From IMG/VR virus record IMGVR_UViG_3300042384_001260, positions 1 to 33,051 of that record: a stretch of 33,051 nt of DNA, one strand, 5' to 3'. This stretch comes from a virus. Positions 14,576 to 26,700 of this stretch are shown here, in pieces. Under the pieces are notes generated by a model, which saw only the letters and a list, made by a program, of their open reading frames with translations, was not told the origin of the DNA and searched no databases. Made by a program: the position numbers and the translations under genes. Every line of letters starts with the position of its first letter. The stretch's first letter is position 1.

Positions 14576-16618
14576 ATGGCCAGTGCCAATTCATCAGTTA
14601 ATATTGCAGAATTAGATTTTGACGCAATTAAAAATAATTTTAAAAACTATTTGCGCGGTCAAGATAAATTTAATGATTATGATTTCGAAAGTTCAGTTAT
14701 TTCTACTGTATTAGATTTACTAGCATATAATACTCATTATAATGCATATTATCTTAATATGGTTGCTAATGAAGCATTTTTAGATACTGCAGTAAAACGT
14801 GGATCAGTTGTATCTCATGCTAAATTACTTAATTACGTTCCATCTTCAGCAAAAGCATCAACGGCGCATATTGATTTAAAATTTAATGGAACTACATCGG
14901 CTGATTTTACTATTCCAAAATATACTAAATTTTCTTCGCAAGCAATTGATGGCGTGAATTATCCATTTGTTACATTGGAATCGGTTACAGTAACTGCAAA
15001 TAATAATACTGCGCAATTTTATTATGTTCCAATATATCAAGGGAACCCAGTAAGATACACATATTCGGTTAATAATTTCCAGAATGAATCATCAACCTTT
15101 ACTATTCCAGATAGCGAAGTTGATACGACATCTCTACAAGTTTTGGTTTATGAATCATCACAGTCGACAGTTTTTACTAAATTTGAGTTGGCTTCTAACC
15201 ATTTAACTTTAGATGATACTTCTAAAGTATATTTCCTTCAAGAAGGGTTATCTGGTTTATTTGAAATATATTTTGGTGATGGTATTTTAGGTTCTTCATT
15301 AAAAACTGGTAATGTTATTGTTATAGAATATTTAACAACTAAAGGTGAAGCTCCAAATGGCGCATATAAATTTACGTTAATGGATAAAATCGGTAATTAT
15401 TCTGGAGTTATTATTACTAGTAGCGGGGATACAGCAACTGGCGGTAGCGCAAAAGAATCGATTGAATCAATTAAATATTCTGCACCTAAAGCATATGCGT
15501 CTCAAAATAGAGCTGTTACTAAAAATGATTATTTAGAACTACTAAAAAGAGATAACCCAATAATTCCAATAAAAGCTGTTAATGTTTGGGGCGGAGAAGA
15601 TATAGATCCACCTGAATATGGTAAAATATTTATTTGTATTAAACCAAATGGTGGATATAATTTATCTGAATTGCAAAAATATAGATTAATTAACGAATAT
15701 ATAAAACCATTTAACGTAATTACAGCTATAACAGAAATAGTTGATGTTGATTATACATTTATAAAAATAAACACAAATGTATTTTTCGATAAACGAAAAT
15801 CTATTTATGATCCATATCAAATAGCAAGTTTAGTAAAATTATCAATACTAGATTTTTGTAATACACATTTAGATACATTTGATTCCGTGTTTATACTAGC
15901 AGATTTAATAACGAAAATAAAAAATACAGATGCAGCAATTATAACGTCTGAATCATCAATTTCGCTAGAAAAAAGGTTTATTCCAATATTTGGGAGCGAT
16001 AATTCATATACATTTAAATTTGAAGTTCCATTAAAAAAAGGAACTGTAGATAGTGGATATTTTGATTGTATTGCTTCTAATGGTTCGTTATATCAAAATG
16101 TAAAAATTGAAGAATCGCCATCAGTTTTTAATACATTAGAATCTATACAAATATTAAATGGAGGTAGCGGATATTCTTTTACTCCAACAATTATAATTTA
16201 TGGTGACGGAACTGGAGCTACAGCTGCAGCAGATATTACAAATGGTAAAATAACTTCAATTACTATTACTTCAGCTGGATTAAATTATACTCAAGCTGTT
16301 GCAGTGGTTACAGGAGGAGGCGGAACTGGAGCAGTAATTGTCCCAATTTTAACTGGAAATACAGTTAAATTAAGAAGTTATTATTATGTTAATAATATAA
16401 AAACGGTAGTTCAAGATAATATAGGTCTAATTAATTATACGACAGGAGAAATTAGCATAAATAATTTTAATCCATATAATATAAATAATGTATTAGGGTA
16501 TTTCTCAATTTCCGCGATTCCAGAATCTACGATATTTTCTTCTACAAAAGATAAAATAATAACGTTAGATGTTATGGATGATACGTCAATAATTACTAAT
16601 ATACAATCTAAAATTTAA
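14576..16618 (+). CDS. gp6: Baseplate wedge gp6
   Basis: The 680-aa protein matches gp6 (T4, 660 aa), whose ring of dimers ties the wedges together. The N-terminus is diagnostic: NIAELDFDAIKNNFKNYLRG followed by YDFESSVISTVLDLLAYNTH and YYLNMVANEAFLDTAVKRGS. The central KAYASQNRAVTKNDYLELLK region is the baseplate J-like core. Residues about 520-590 carry an added glycine-rich beta module (LNGGSGYSFTPT, ITSAGLNY, GGGGTGA) that recurs in the next baseplate genes. The stop overlaps the next start by one base (TAATG). Confidence 0.92.
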   Translation: MASANSSVNIAELDFDAIKNNFKNYLRGQDKFNDYDFESSVISTVLDLLAYNTHYNAYYLNMVANEAFLDTAVKRGSVVSHAKLLNYVPSSAKASTAHIDLKFNGTTSADFTIPKYTKFSSQAIDGVNYPFVTLESVTVTANNNTAQFYYVPIYQGNPVRYTYSVNNFQNESSTFTIPDSEVDTTSLQVLVYESSQSTVFTKFELASNHLTLDDTSKVYFLQEGLSGLFEIYFGDGILGSSLKTGNVIVIEYLTTKGEAPNGAYKFTLMDKIGNYSGVIITSSGDTATGGSAKESIESIKYSAPKAYASQNRAVTKNDYLELLKRDNPIIPIKAVNVWGGEDIDPPEYGKIFICIKPNGGYNLSELQKYRLINEYIKPFNVITAITEIVDVDYTFIKINTNVFFDKRKSIYDPYQIASLVKLSILDFCNTHLDTFDSVFILADLITKIKNTDAAIITSESSISLEKRFIPIFGSDNSYTFKFEVPLKKGTVDSGYFDCIASNGSLYQNVKIEESPSVFNTLESIQILNGGSGYSFTPTIIIYGDGTGATAAADITNGKITSITITSAGLNYTQAVAVVTGGGGTGAVIVPILTGNTVKLRSYYYVNNIKTVVQDNIGLINYTTGEISINNFNPYNINNVLGYFSISAIPESTIFSSTKDKIITLDVMDDTSIITNIQSKI

Positions 16619-19317
16619 TGTCAACAAAATATTCTACAATTTTTGCTTCTAAACTTCCTGCATTTATTGCAGATGATCCTGCATACTCAAGATTTGTTCA
16701 ATTTTTTGAAGCATATTATGAATGGTTTGATGATACGTATGATATTTATGGTCTTGATGGTAAATTAGATATTGATTCTGGATTTGAACAATTTTACCCG
16801 TATTTTGCTCAAGACTTTTTACCGTATTTCCCTGATATAGATACAATTGCTGCAGATAAAGTAAAATTAATAAAAATAGTTAAAGAGTTATACAAAACTA
16901 AAGGTATTCCTGATTCTTTTAAATTTTTATTTAGAGCATTATTTAATGCTCATGCAGATGTATATTCAACTAGTCAATTTATATTACGACCTAGTTATGG
17001 TAGATGGTTAGTTCCAAAATCTATAAAAATTAAATCCACGGATTCAGATTTTTTAAAAATTAATAATTTTAAAGTTTTCGGTGAAACTTCTAAATCTATT
17101 GCAGTTATAGAACAAAGTAAAGTTAACGGAAAATTTATACAGATTTATTTATCTGATATTAGAAGATTGTTTATTTCCGGTGAAGTTATTACAATATTAG
17201 ATTATGATAATAATCCTGTGTATTTTTTAAATGGCGAATATATTCCCTATAGCAAAAATTTACCTGTTACTGCAAAAAAATTAACATCAAAAATTATTGG
17301 TTCTCTTTCTAATGTTGATATAGTTTCAACTAGAAGGGGGGCGTATTATAAAGTAGGCGATCCTGTAGTTTTTACTAGTGGACTTAATACTCAACTAGTT
17401 AATCCAATTGGAGCTAAAGCAATAGTTTCTGAAACTACAACTGGACAAATTCAAGATGTTGTTGTTACTAATGGCGGATATGGCTATAGAGTTTCGCCTA
17501 ATTCAAGTATAAGTGTTCCTAATGATACTTCAGGAAAAGCTGATTGCCGCGTTTCTGTTATTGATGGATCAAAAGGTTCTAATGTTGCATATATTTCAAA
17601 TGATTGTATTGAAAATCAATTATATGTAAATATCGGGAATTCTAATTACAATTTTTCTAGCACAGCAAATGCAAATACAATATTAAGCAATTTTTTAAAT
17701 TTTGTTGAATTTCCAACATACCCTATTACCGCAATAACTGTGGTTAATGGTGGCGGTGGGTTTGACGCAGAGCCAATTTTAACTGTTGAATCAACATTTG
17801 CAGCAAATACAAATATTCAAACTTATTCTCAAAATTTAAAAGATCTTGGAATTCTAGCTTCTATTGAAATTATTAATCCTGGACATGGATATACTGTACA
17901 TGACTCCATAACAATTTCTGGCGGAGATGGTAATTTTGCGTTTGCAAAAATTAATTCAGTTAATACATCTACAGGTGCAATAACTAGTGTTGGTTATTAT
18001 TATAATGCAAATACTCCTTATGGATTAGGAGGAATGGGTTATACCAACACAAATTTACCAACAGTAAATGTTAATACATCTACAGGCGCAAATGCTGTAT
18101 TAACAATACCTGCAATATTAGGAACTGGCGTTGAATATACCGTTGATACTGATAAAATTGGAGCTATTACCAAAATAACACTAACAGAAAACGGTGAAGA
18201 TTATATAACTGCTCCTAATGTATCTTTAAGGGTTCAAGATATAGTTATATCTGGAATAGATATCCCTAGTGAAATTGATACAACAAATTCAATTTTATAT
18301 CAAGGAAATTATGCTTTACCGACATTTATTAGTAATGTTAATTCAGTTGAATCTGTATATTATAATCCATTAACTTCAGAAAAATTATTTTCTATTAGAG
18401 TTTATGATTATATTGGAACTATATCTGCAAATAATTCTGTATTATATGTGTATAATATTGATAAAAATCAAACAATTGAATTAGTGCTACAAGAAAATTA
18501 TACAGATACCAAATTCACTAAGGGTATAAAAATATATGGTGATGGTTCTGCTAAAGCAACAGCTAAATTTTTAAATGGGCTAATAGAGGATTCAGGAAGA
18601 TATTTAAATAATGACGGACAACTTTCTTCATACTCAGTAGTTCAAAGTGACATTTATAACCTATCAACATATGTTATTGCAACTGAAAAAAGTTATGATT
18701 CTTATAAAAATATATTAGACAATTTAATGCACCCAATTGGTAGTAGATTAGTTACTAAAAATTTATTAAAATCAAATGCATCATATACTTTTTCGCAAAA
18801 TTCTTCTGTTAATATGGGAACCACATTAGCCAATGTTAGTTCATTGCTAATTCAAAATGTAAATTCGTATTATACCAATACAGTACAAATTATTACCGAT
18901 TTAGATATCGATACAATTTTTACAGTTAATACACATATTTATATTTCTGGTCCTACTAACCTTAATGTTTATTCAACAATTGCCAATATTAATATTGATA
19001 GCAATTTATTAACTCTTACTGATTTCGTTCAATATAAATTTCCTAATGTTTATAGCGGTTTTACTCAAGGAAATACTATAATACTAACAAATGGTAATAA
19101 TTATAACATTGATAAATATTCTGTAAATACATTTATTCGCGTAGGAGACGCAATTTCTACTCCAAATAATAGCCCACAAGAAATTATTAATATTGCAAAT
19201 AATATAATTTATTTTACAAATCAATTAAATTTAAGCGGTAATACTTCAAATTCAGCATATATTACTGTGATTAAAGAATTATTATCAAATACTATTACAA
19301 CTTATACAACGGTGTAA
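16618..19317 (+). CDS. gp7: Baseplate wedge gp7-like
   Basis: The 899-aa protein occupies the gp7 position between gp6 and gp8 (T4 gp7, 1032 aa). The N-terminus (KLPAFIADDPAYSRFVQFFE, AYYEW, then IKIVKELYKTKGIPDSFKFL, FRALFNAHADVY) is the recurrent domain of the gp7-like proteins of marine T4-like phages. The middle (about 240-545) contains at least four copies of the glycine-rich beta motif: TNGGYGYRVSP, VNGGGGFDAEP, INPGHGYTVHD and TENGEDYITAP. The segment near 680-720 (EKSYDSYKNILDNLMHPIGS) is also conserved. Gp7 forms an outer arm of the wedge and contacts gp8 and gp10. It is fairly sure as a wedge protein. Confidence 0.8.
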   Translation: MSTKYSTIFASKLPAFIADDPAYSRFVQFFEAYYEWFDDTYDIYGLDGKLDIDSGFEQFYPYFAQDFLPYFPDIDTIAADKVKLIKIVKELYKTKGIPDSFKFLFRALFNAHADVYSTSQFILRPSYGRWLVPKSIKIKSTDSDFLKINNFKVFGETSKSIAVIEQSKVNGKFIQIYLSDIRRLFISGEVITILDYDNNPVYFLNGEYIPYSKNLPVTAKKLTSKIIGSLSNVDIVSTRRGAYYKVGDPVVFTSGLNTQLVNPIGAKAIVSETTTGQIQDVVVTNGGYGYRVSPNSSISVPNDTSGKADCRVSVIDGSKGSNVAYISNDCIENQLYVNIGNSNYNFSSTANANTILSNFLNFVEFPTYPITAITVVNGGGGFDAEPILTVESTFAANTNIQTYSQNLKDLGILASIEIINPGHGYTVHDSITISGGDGNFAFAKINSVNTSTGAITSVGYYYNANTPYGLGGMGYTNTNLPTVNVNTSTGANAVLTIPAILGTGVEYTVDTDKIGAITKITLTENGEDYITAPNVSLRVQDIVISGIDIPSEIDTTNSILYQGNYALPTFISNVNSVESVYYNPLTSEKLFSIRVYDYIGTISANNSVLYVYNIDKNQTIELVLQENYTDTKFTKGIKIYGDGSAKATAKFLNGLIEDSGRYLNNDGQLSSYSVVQSDIYNLSTYVIATEKSYDSYKNILDNLMHPIGSRLVTKNLLKSNASYTFSQNSSVNMGTTLANVSSLLIQNVNSYYTNTVQIITDLDIDTIFTVNTHIYISGPTNLNVYSTIANINIDSNLLTLTDFVQYKFPNVYSGFTQGNTIILTNGNNYNIDKYSVNTFIRVGDAISTPNNSPQEIINIANNIIYFTNQLNLSGNTSNSAYITVIKELLSNTITTYTTV

Positions 19318-19319
19318 AT

Positions 19320-20690
19320 ATGAGTCAAGGTTTAATTCCTTATTCTGCTTTTTCTAAAGAAATTTTAAAATATTATTATTCTCCAGATTTAATTTTAAAA
19401 AACACAGGAGAAGATTTTTTAAATTTATATTGTTTTATCGCAAAAGTTGATGCATGGGCTAACGAAGAAAGTCCACCTTTGCCTGAAAATTCAGATTATT
19501 ATCTAAAAAACATATATAAAAATTTAATAGCCGTTAAAAAAATAAATTCTAACGATATTTGCCCTGTAATAAAAAGAATTGATTGGAAAACAGGAATAAC
19601 TTATGGACAATATTCTTCTAATAGAATAGGTGAAATTAATTATTATGTAAGAAATTCGTATGATCAAATATTTAAATGTTTATATAATGGAGAATCCATA
19701 AATAATGTAAATGGTATTCCGTCAACAATTGAACCAATAATAGATTATACTGTTAATTTTACAAATAATATTATTTTTACTGGCGATGGATATAAATGGA
19801 AATATCTATACACAATAGATCCTGGAGCAAAATTAAAGTTTTTTGATGAAAATTGGATTCCATTGCCTGTTGTTGGGCATAGAAAGTCTTTATCAACAAG
19901 CACAGTTGGATCTGGAGATATTTCAGTTATAAACATTTATGATACTGGGTCGAATTATATTGATGATATTGGTAATAGTACAACAACAACCATACAAATA
20001 GACGGCGATGGCGTTGGAGCTACAGCAACAGCAATTATATCAGGTAATGTGTTAACTAAAATATTAGTTACCAACTCAGGAAATAATTACACTTATGCTA
20101 GCGCCAATATATCGCCGAATTTTGGTTACACTGGTAACGGAGCAATATTAATTCCTGAAGTTTCCCCCGTTGGCGGTCATGGATATGACCTAATTTCTGA
20201 ATTGGGATGTAAAACTATAATAATTACTTCAGAATTTAATAAAGATGAAGGAATTACATTACCAACAGATATAGATTATAGACAGATTGGATTAATATCT
20301 AATCCAGAAATAACTATTGGAACAACAACGCAATTTGCGAATTCTAGTATTTATCGCCCTACCCATGACGTTACCGTAGCACAAGGTTCTGGAGAATATG
20401 TTCAAGATGAAATAGTATATCAAGGTTCATTGTCTAATCCAACATATTCTGGAATGGTTTTAAATTTTGATTCGACAAATAATTTATTATACCTTATAAA
20501 TACTTATGGAACGATAACTACAAATCAACCATTATATGGCGATACATCAAAACTTATTCGTTTGGCATTACAAGAAACGATTGAACAATTGATACCATAT
20601 ACTGGAAATATTTTATATATTGAAAATAGAAAGAAAATACAAAGAAATTCTTCTGGATTAGAACAATTTAGATTAACACTTAATTATTAA
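19320..20690 (+). CDS. gp8: Baseplate wedge gp8
   Basis: The 456-aa protein matches gp8 (T4, 334 aa), a dimeric wedge component linking gp7 and gp10. Conserved stretches are PVIKRIDWKTGITYGQY, INYYVRNSYDQIFKCLYN, and FTGDGYKWKYLYTIDPGAKL followed by WIPLPV. A glycine-rich beta module inserted at about 200-280 (INIYDTGSNYIDD, IDGDGVGATATA, LVTNSGNNYTYA) accounts for most of the extra length. The C-terminus (IRLALQETIEQLIPYTGNIL, NRKKIQRNSSGLEQFRLTL) closes as in gp8 relatives. It starts two bases after the gp7 stop. Confidence 0.9.
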   Translation: MSQGLIPYSAFSKEILKYYYSPDLILKNTGEDFLNLYCFIAKVDAWANEESPPLPENSDYYLKNIYKNLIAVKKINSNDICPVIKRIDWKTGITYGQYSSNRIGEINYYVRNSYDQIFKCLYNGESINNVNGIPSTIEPIIDYTVNFTNNIIFTGDGYKWKYLYTIDPGAKLKFFDENWIPLPVVGHRKSLSTSTVGSGDISVINIYDTGSNYIDDIGNSTTTTIQIDGDGVGATATAIISGNVLTKILVTNSGNNYTYASANISPNFGYTGNGAILIPEVSPVGGHGYDLISELGCKTIIITSEFNKDEGITLPTDIDYRQIGLISNPEITIGTTTQFANSSIYRPTHDVTVAQGSGEYVQDEIVYQGSLSNPTYSGMVLNFDSTNNLLYLINTYGTITTNQPLYGDTSKLIRLALQETIEQLIPYTGNILYIENRKKIQRNSSGLEQFRLTLNY

Positions 20691-20702
20691 GGTTTAAAAG
20701 GC

Positions 20703-23700
20703 ATGTTAAATTTCAATACAAAACCATATTATGATGATTTTAACGAAGATAAAAATTTTCATAAAATTTTATTTAAACCTGGAGTCGCAGTTCAAGCAAG
20801 AGAATTGACGCAAATGCAATCAATATTGCAAGATCAAATCGGTAAATTTGGTAAATTTGTTTTATCCGATGGTTCTATTGTTAGTGGCGGAAATTATTCT
20901 ATAGATACAAATGTTAAATCTTTAAATTTAGCTAATGAAGGTAATATTGCTACTGATATCGTAAATTTTTCCGGTATGTATGTTGTTGGAGAAACTTCTA
21001 GATGTATTAGTTTAATTACTTCTATTGATGTATTAAATTATTATCTTGTAGTAAAATCTGTACAGAACGCGCAAAATAATTATATTCAAAATGAAGTATT
21101 AAACATCTTTTCTAGAAAAGATGTTGCTTTCCAATATATTCAAGATAGTACAATATTACCAGATTATACAGCTAAATTAAATCTAGATGTAATAACAACC
21201 ATTAATAACTGCTATGGTTCCATAAATTCTACTGAATTTACCATTAATTCGTCAATCGTTGACGTTGGTGATGTAATTACAGCAGAAGTTGATAATTATT
21301 TAGTTAATTATATTGTAACTGATGTTAAATCAAATTCTATAGTCTCTGTAGATAAACAATTAACTACAGATTATACTAACGTTCCAGTAAAGATATCAAA
21401 ATTTGCATCAAGAATTGTATTAGAAGTAAATGTAGATACTGGAGTATATTTTACAAATAATACTTTTGTAAAATCTTTACCGCAATCTATAGTCCCAAAT
21501 AGTAAAACTCAATTCCCATCGTGTGTTATTGGATTTGAAGTTATAGAATCTATGGTAGATTTTATAGACGATACTTCATTATTAGATCCAGCGCAAGGTT
21601 CATATAATTATACAGCTCCAGGGGCTGATAGGTATAAAATTTATTTAAATTTAGTATCAAAACCATTGTTTGCTGGATCAATAAATCCAACAGACATAAC
21701 AACAACTAAATTTATTGAATTATTAAGAATAAAAGGTGGTATTGTTATTTCAGACAACACGGATCCAACTTTAGGGGATTTAGAAAATGTTTTGGCTAAA
21801 CAATTATATGATCATGCCGGAAATTTTATTGTTTCCCCATTTACATTATCATTTAACAATTCTAAATTTACAAACGAAGAAACGAAATTAAATTGCAGCG
21901 TTTCTTCAGGGAAAGCTTATGTATTTGGTTATCCAATAGATTCTAAATTTCCTACTAATATTGTAGTAGATAAAACTAGAGAAACAGCAAATTCAGGTTC
22001 AAAAATATCAAATTCATATTATGGAAATAGTATAAGAATTAAAGATTTAAGCGGACTAATGCTTGCTCCTACATTAGGAGCAAAAGTAGGATTATATTCT
22101 ACAGTAAAAGGTGCCGCAACTCCAGTATTATTAGGATATGCATTTGTAAGAAATATTGATTATACAACAACAAATGAATATGGGTTATATTTATATAATT
22201 TTACAATCCCTAAATCTGATATAGTAAATATAAAATCAGTATTAGCAATGGGGACAACAGGATTTTCTGCTAATACAGTATTAAATAATTCTGCACAAAC
22301 AGTTTTAACAGATCCTACATTTGATAAATTAATATTTAAATTAGAATACACAAACCCTTCTTCTGTAAATATTACTAGCACAACATTAGATTTATTTAAA
22401 ACATTATCGGTAACATCTAATGTTGCTACAATTTCAACAGATTCCGTTTTTAAACAATTTCCTGTTGGAGTATCGGCATCATTATCAACCGAAGATAAAA
22501 ATCAAAACTTTATCATTGTTACTAAATCTAATAGCGGAGCATATTCTGCCGGGCAATTTGTTGATTTATTAGAAGTTACTATTGAAACTAAAGCTATTAG
22601 CGGTGGATATCAAGCTATAATTACATTTAATAATGGATATTCTGGCCAAATTGATGTAAAATATTCAATTAATTATTCTTCTCCTCAACAAAAAATTAAA
22701 ACTTTACATCTTGATCAAGTAGTTAAAGTAAATGCTTCAGTATTACCAACTAGTATTGGATATTCGGATATTGCTAGATTTAAAAGTATATTTAAAACTT
22801 CAAATTCCGCCGACACAACATATGCCGGAGATTGGGGCAGCGGAGTAATTTATACGAAAAATGATGTGGTCAGGCAAGGACGTAATATATTTGTATCTAC
22901 GCAAGATTCTAATGTTGGAAATATACCGTCTTCTTCGTCAGGATATTGGAATATATTACAAAATGTTTCGTCTAGATATAAAGTAAATACTGGACAAACA
23001 GAATATTTATATGATTTTGGCTATATTTCAGCAAAAAGCACTGCTGATACTGGAAGCGTTTTTGTATTATTTGATTATTATACGCACTCAACGGATGGAG
23101 AATATATTGCATTTGACTCTTATCCTGTTACATATAATAAAATACCACGAGTAACTATTAATAATACAGAATATGCGTTAAAAGATTATATTGATTTTAG
23201 ACCTCGTAGAAAAAATTCAACTAACATAGATAATATTGAATTTGATGATTATAGAATTCCATCATCAGTTACAGATTCAAATTTAACATATAATATGTCA
23301 TATTATCTTGGTAGAACTGATAAATTAGTTTTAACTAAAGAAAAACAATTATCTTGGTTAAAAGGCGTATCTTCGTATAAAAATTGGATTCCACCAAAAG
23401 ATTTGTCTGATGCAATGACTATTGCAACAATAGATTTTGAACCATATTGTTCTGATATTACTTCTATACGAATTAAATATGCAAAACACCGTAGATATAC
23501 AATGGATGATATTGGTAATTTAGAAACTAGATTACAAAATGTTGAATATTATACTGCATTAAATATAGCAGAAAAAGCTACATTAGCAACAAATATTAAT
23601 GACCAATATGGAGCAAGATTAAAAAACGGATTTATTGTTGATTCGTTTACTAATTTTAATATTGTTGATTTATCAGCAAATTTTAGAAATATTTGTATAG

Positions 23701-26700
23701 ATTTAGAAAATAATTTAGCACGCCCATCTTTTGGTAAAGGCGAATTTAAGTTATATCCATTTTTCGTTACAGGAGAAGCTAAATTAACAAGAAAATCAAA
23801 TTTAATTTCGTTCAACTATACTGAATTTCCAATTACAGTTCAAAATCAAGCAACTTCATGGACTAGAGTTAATCAATTTGATGTAATTGCATATAACGGG
23901 GATTTAGTTTTAGAACCGCAAAGAAGCGTATTTGTTGAAGAAGCTGGAGTAACATATAATATTACTAACGATACAGCTGATCTTATGAATGCTTCTGAAA
24001 TTCCAGGATTAGTTTATAATGATTGGAATACATATTTTTCTGCTCATCCATATATTGCGGATCCTACTGCATCAAGCATAGCTGTAAGCTATAATAATGT
24101 AAATTATGATATTAAAACAGTTCTTGATGTAACCAAAACGGCAAAAATTGACGTTTTAGCGCAAAATATAATACCTAAATCAAAATCTACTAGTATTAAA
24201 TTTACTGCAACTGGTTTAGCGCCATATACGCGAATGTTTGTATATGTTAATGGGCGTTTAATGAATGCAGCAGTAATACCAGATAAAAATCCATTAGGGC
24301 TTATAACTGGAATTAATCTTGTTAACCCAGGAAGTGGATACAGTAGTTCTGGAGTAACTGCGACTCTTTCTGCTACAGCAAATACTATAGCGCAATTTAA
24401 TGCTTCTGTTGTAGGTGGATCTATTGAATATGTTACTATAAGCAATCCAGGAAAAGGTTATTCTATAACCGAAGATAAATTGCTCACAATTACTGGAGCA
24501 AATACAAATACTGCAATAATTCAAGCAAAAACAACTCCTGTTAAAGGGATGACTTTATATTCAAATAAATCTGGAACATGTTCTGGAATAATAGAACTAA
24601 CTAATGACTTGATAAGTTTTGATGCAGGAGACCTATTAGTTTCAATAGTAGATACTCCGCATTATAATATATCTAAAGCAATGTCTGTATCTAATGGAAC
24701 TTTTTATGCAAAAACAAATTATTATCAAACTATTATAGATTCTATTAGAAAACCATATATTTCTAAAACAGGAAATATAAATCCAGCTCTACCAGACCAA
24801 ACTGCTGGAATAATTGTCCCGATAACTGTAGATTATAAAGTTGTTGATTATAGTTTAGATTATGAAACAATAAAATCTGGCTATCTTACAATTCCAGTAT
24901 CTTTAAATAAACAACCAAATACAACTGTTACTGTTTCTGTTTTGCTTAATGCATCAGAAGATATGTCATCAAATGCATCAATATCGGCGGATCATTCTAC
25001 ATTAACATACACAACAACTAATTGGTCTACTCCACAAAATTTAACTATAACATATAATTTAGGCGATAGAATCCAAGTTACTGATAATATTGCAAATACA
25101 TTTCTTGATAATAATTTACCATCTCGTATTGAATTTTATTCTACTTCTTCTGATCCGCAATATAATTATGGTGGAACATCAATACCATTAAGATCTTGGT
25201 TAATGAGATCTCAACCAAAAGGTGTTACGTCAACTCATTTAGTTCCATACAAAAAATTTGATCCAAATGTAGGTCCAGCTGCAGAAACTACGCCATTTAT
25301 TTCGGTTTCTCCTGTGTCAGTATCAAATGTTGCTGGACAATCATTTTTTACGGTATCATATGGCGGAGGAAATGATATTGGATGGTGGACTGATTCAACA
25401 TCTACATATCCATTAAAATTTACAGCAAATGTTGCAAATACAAATATAACGCAAGTAACGCATTCTATATACGAAGATTATGAAACTTCAGATATAATTT
25501 CTGATAATGAGAGAACTATATTAAAGTCTGATCAAGAAATATTAAAGTTTACATATTGGCTTACAGGTATAGCTCAAGGAAATACAACTGTTACAGTTAA
25601 AACTCAATCATCTAATCCAAATTGGAATAACCTTACTGCAACGTCTCCTATTAATGTTGGACCAGAATTATTAACACCATTACCTGCAATTTTTTCTCAT
25701 CAAAATGCAGAATTAACGTCAACTAATGGAGTTATTTTAAATGCTCCTAGAATTACAACTTCTCTTGGAACAACACAAGTTATTGACGTATCATTAACTA
25801 GACGTCCAAATTCAAATGTTATTATAACGGCAACTTCAGATAATGAAGTTGGAGGCGGTATAATTTATCAAGTTTCTGAGGATGGATTAACTGCAGTTTC
25901 ATCGAATACAATAGTATTTACTCCAGGTCGATGGAACATAATGAAAACTGTTATTGTTAAAGGCGTAGCTGATGCCAATTTACACCATGAAGCAATTACA
26001 GATTATAATATTACATTAACTTCATCTTGCGCTAATACTGAATGGAATAATTTAACAACTGTAGTTCCAATGAAAAATAAAGATTCAGGGAATACTATAA
26101 ATGTTATTTGGCCAACTGTTAGCATTTCTACTTATGCGTATAAAACAGAATATAATAATCATAGACAAGATGCTCTATTTTTTATTAAATTAGAATCTCC
26201 TCCAGTTGATGGAAATGTAATAGTTACTATGTCTTCATCAGACCCAGTTAAAGGGGGAACAGTATATCCTCCTGAAAAAAATAGTATAACATTAACTTCA
26301 CAAAATTGGAATTGGGGTAATAATGTTCTTTCGATGACAGGAGCTCAACTTCCAGGATATACAATATCTTCATACAAAGCAGTTTTTGATTATACTGGAG
26401 GAGTTAGCCCAAGAGATGCTAATCATGCTGAATTTGAATTATTAAATGGGTTAACATATATTCCACCTGAACCAGTTCCGTATATTTATTATCCAGATCC
26501 AGATCCAACACCTACTCCAACACCTACTCCAACACCTACTCCAACACCTACTCCAACGCCTGGACCTGGACCAACGCCTACTCCAACGCCTACTCCAACG
26601 CCTACTCCAACGCCTACTCCAACGCCTACTGAAATAGTAACAGTATGCGAATTACCAACTCTCAGAACTACAACAAAAACTGAGGTAATATATGTAGCTG

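Noticed and set aside
22160-24524. Leftward ORFs of 73-113 aa within the 2330-aa gene
   Set aside because: They are antisense to an intact large frame and have no supporting signals.
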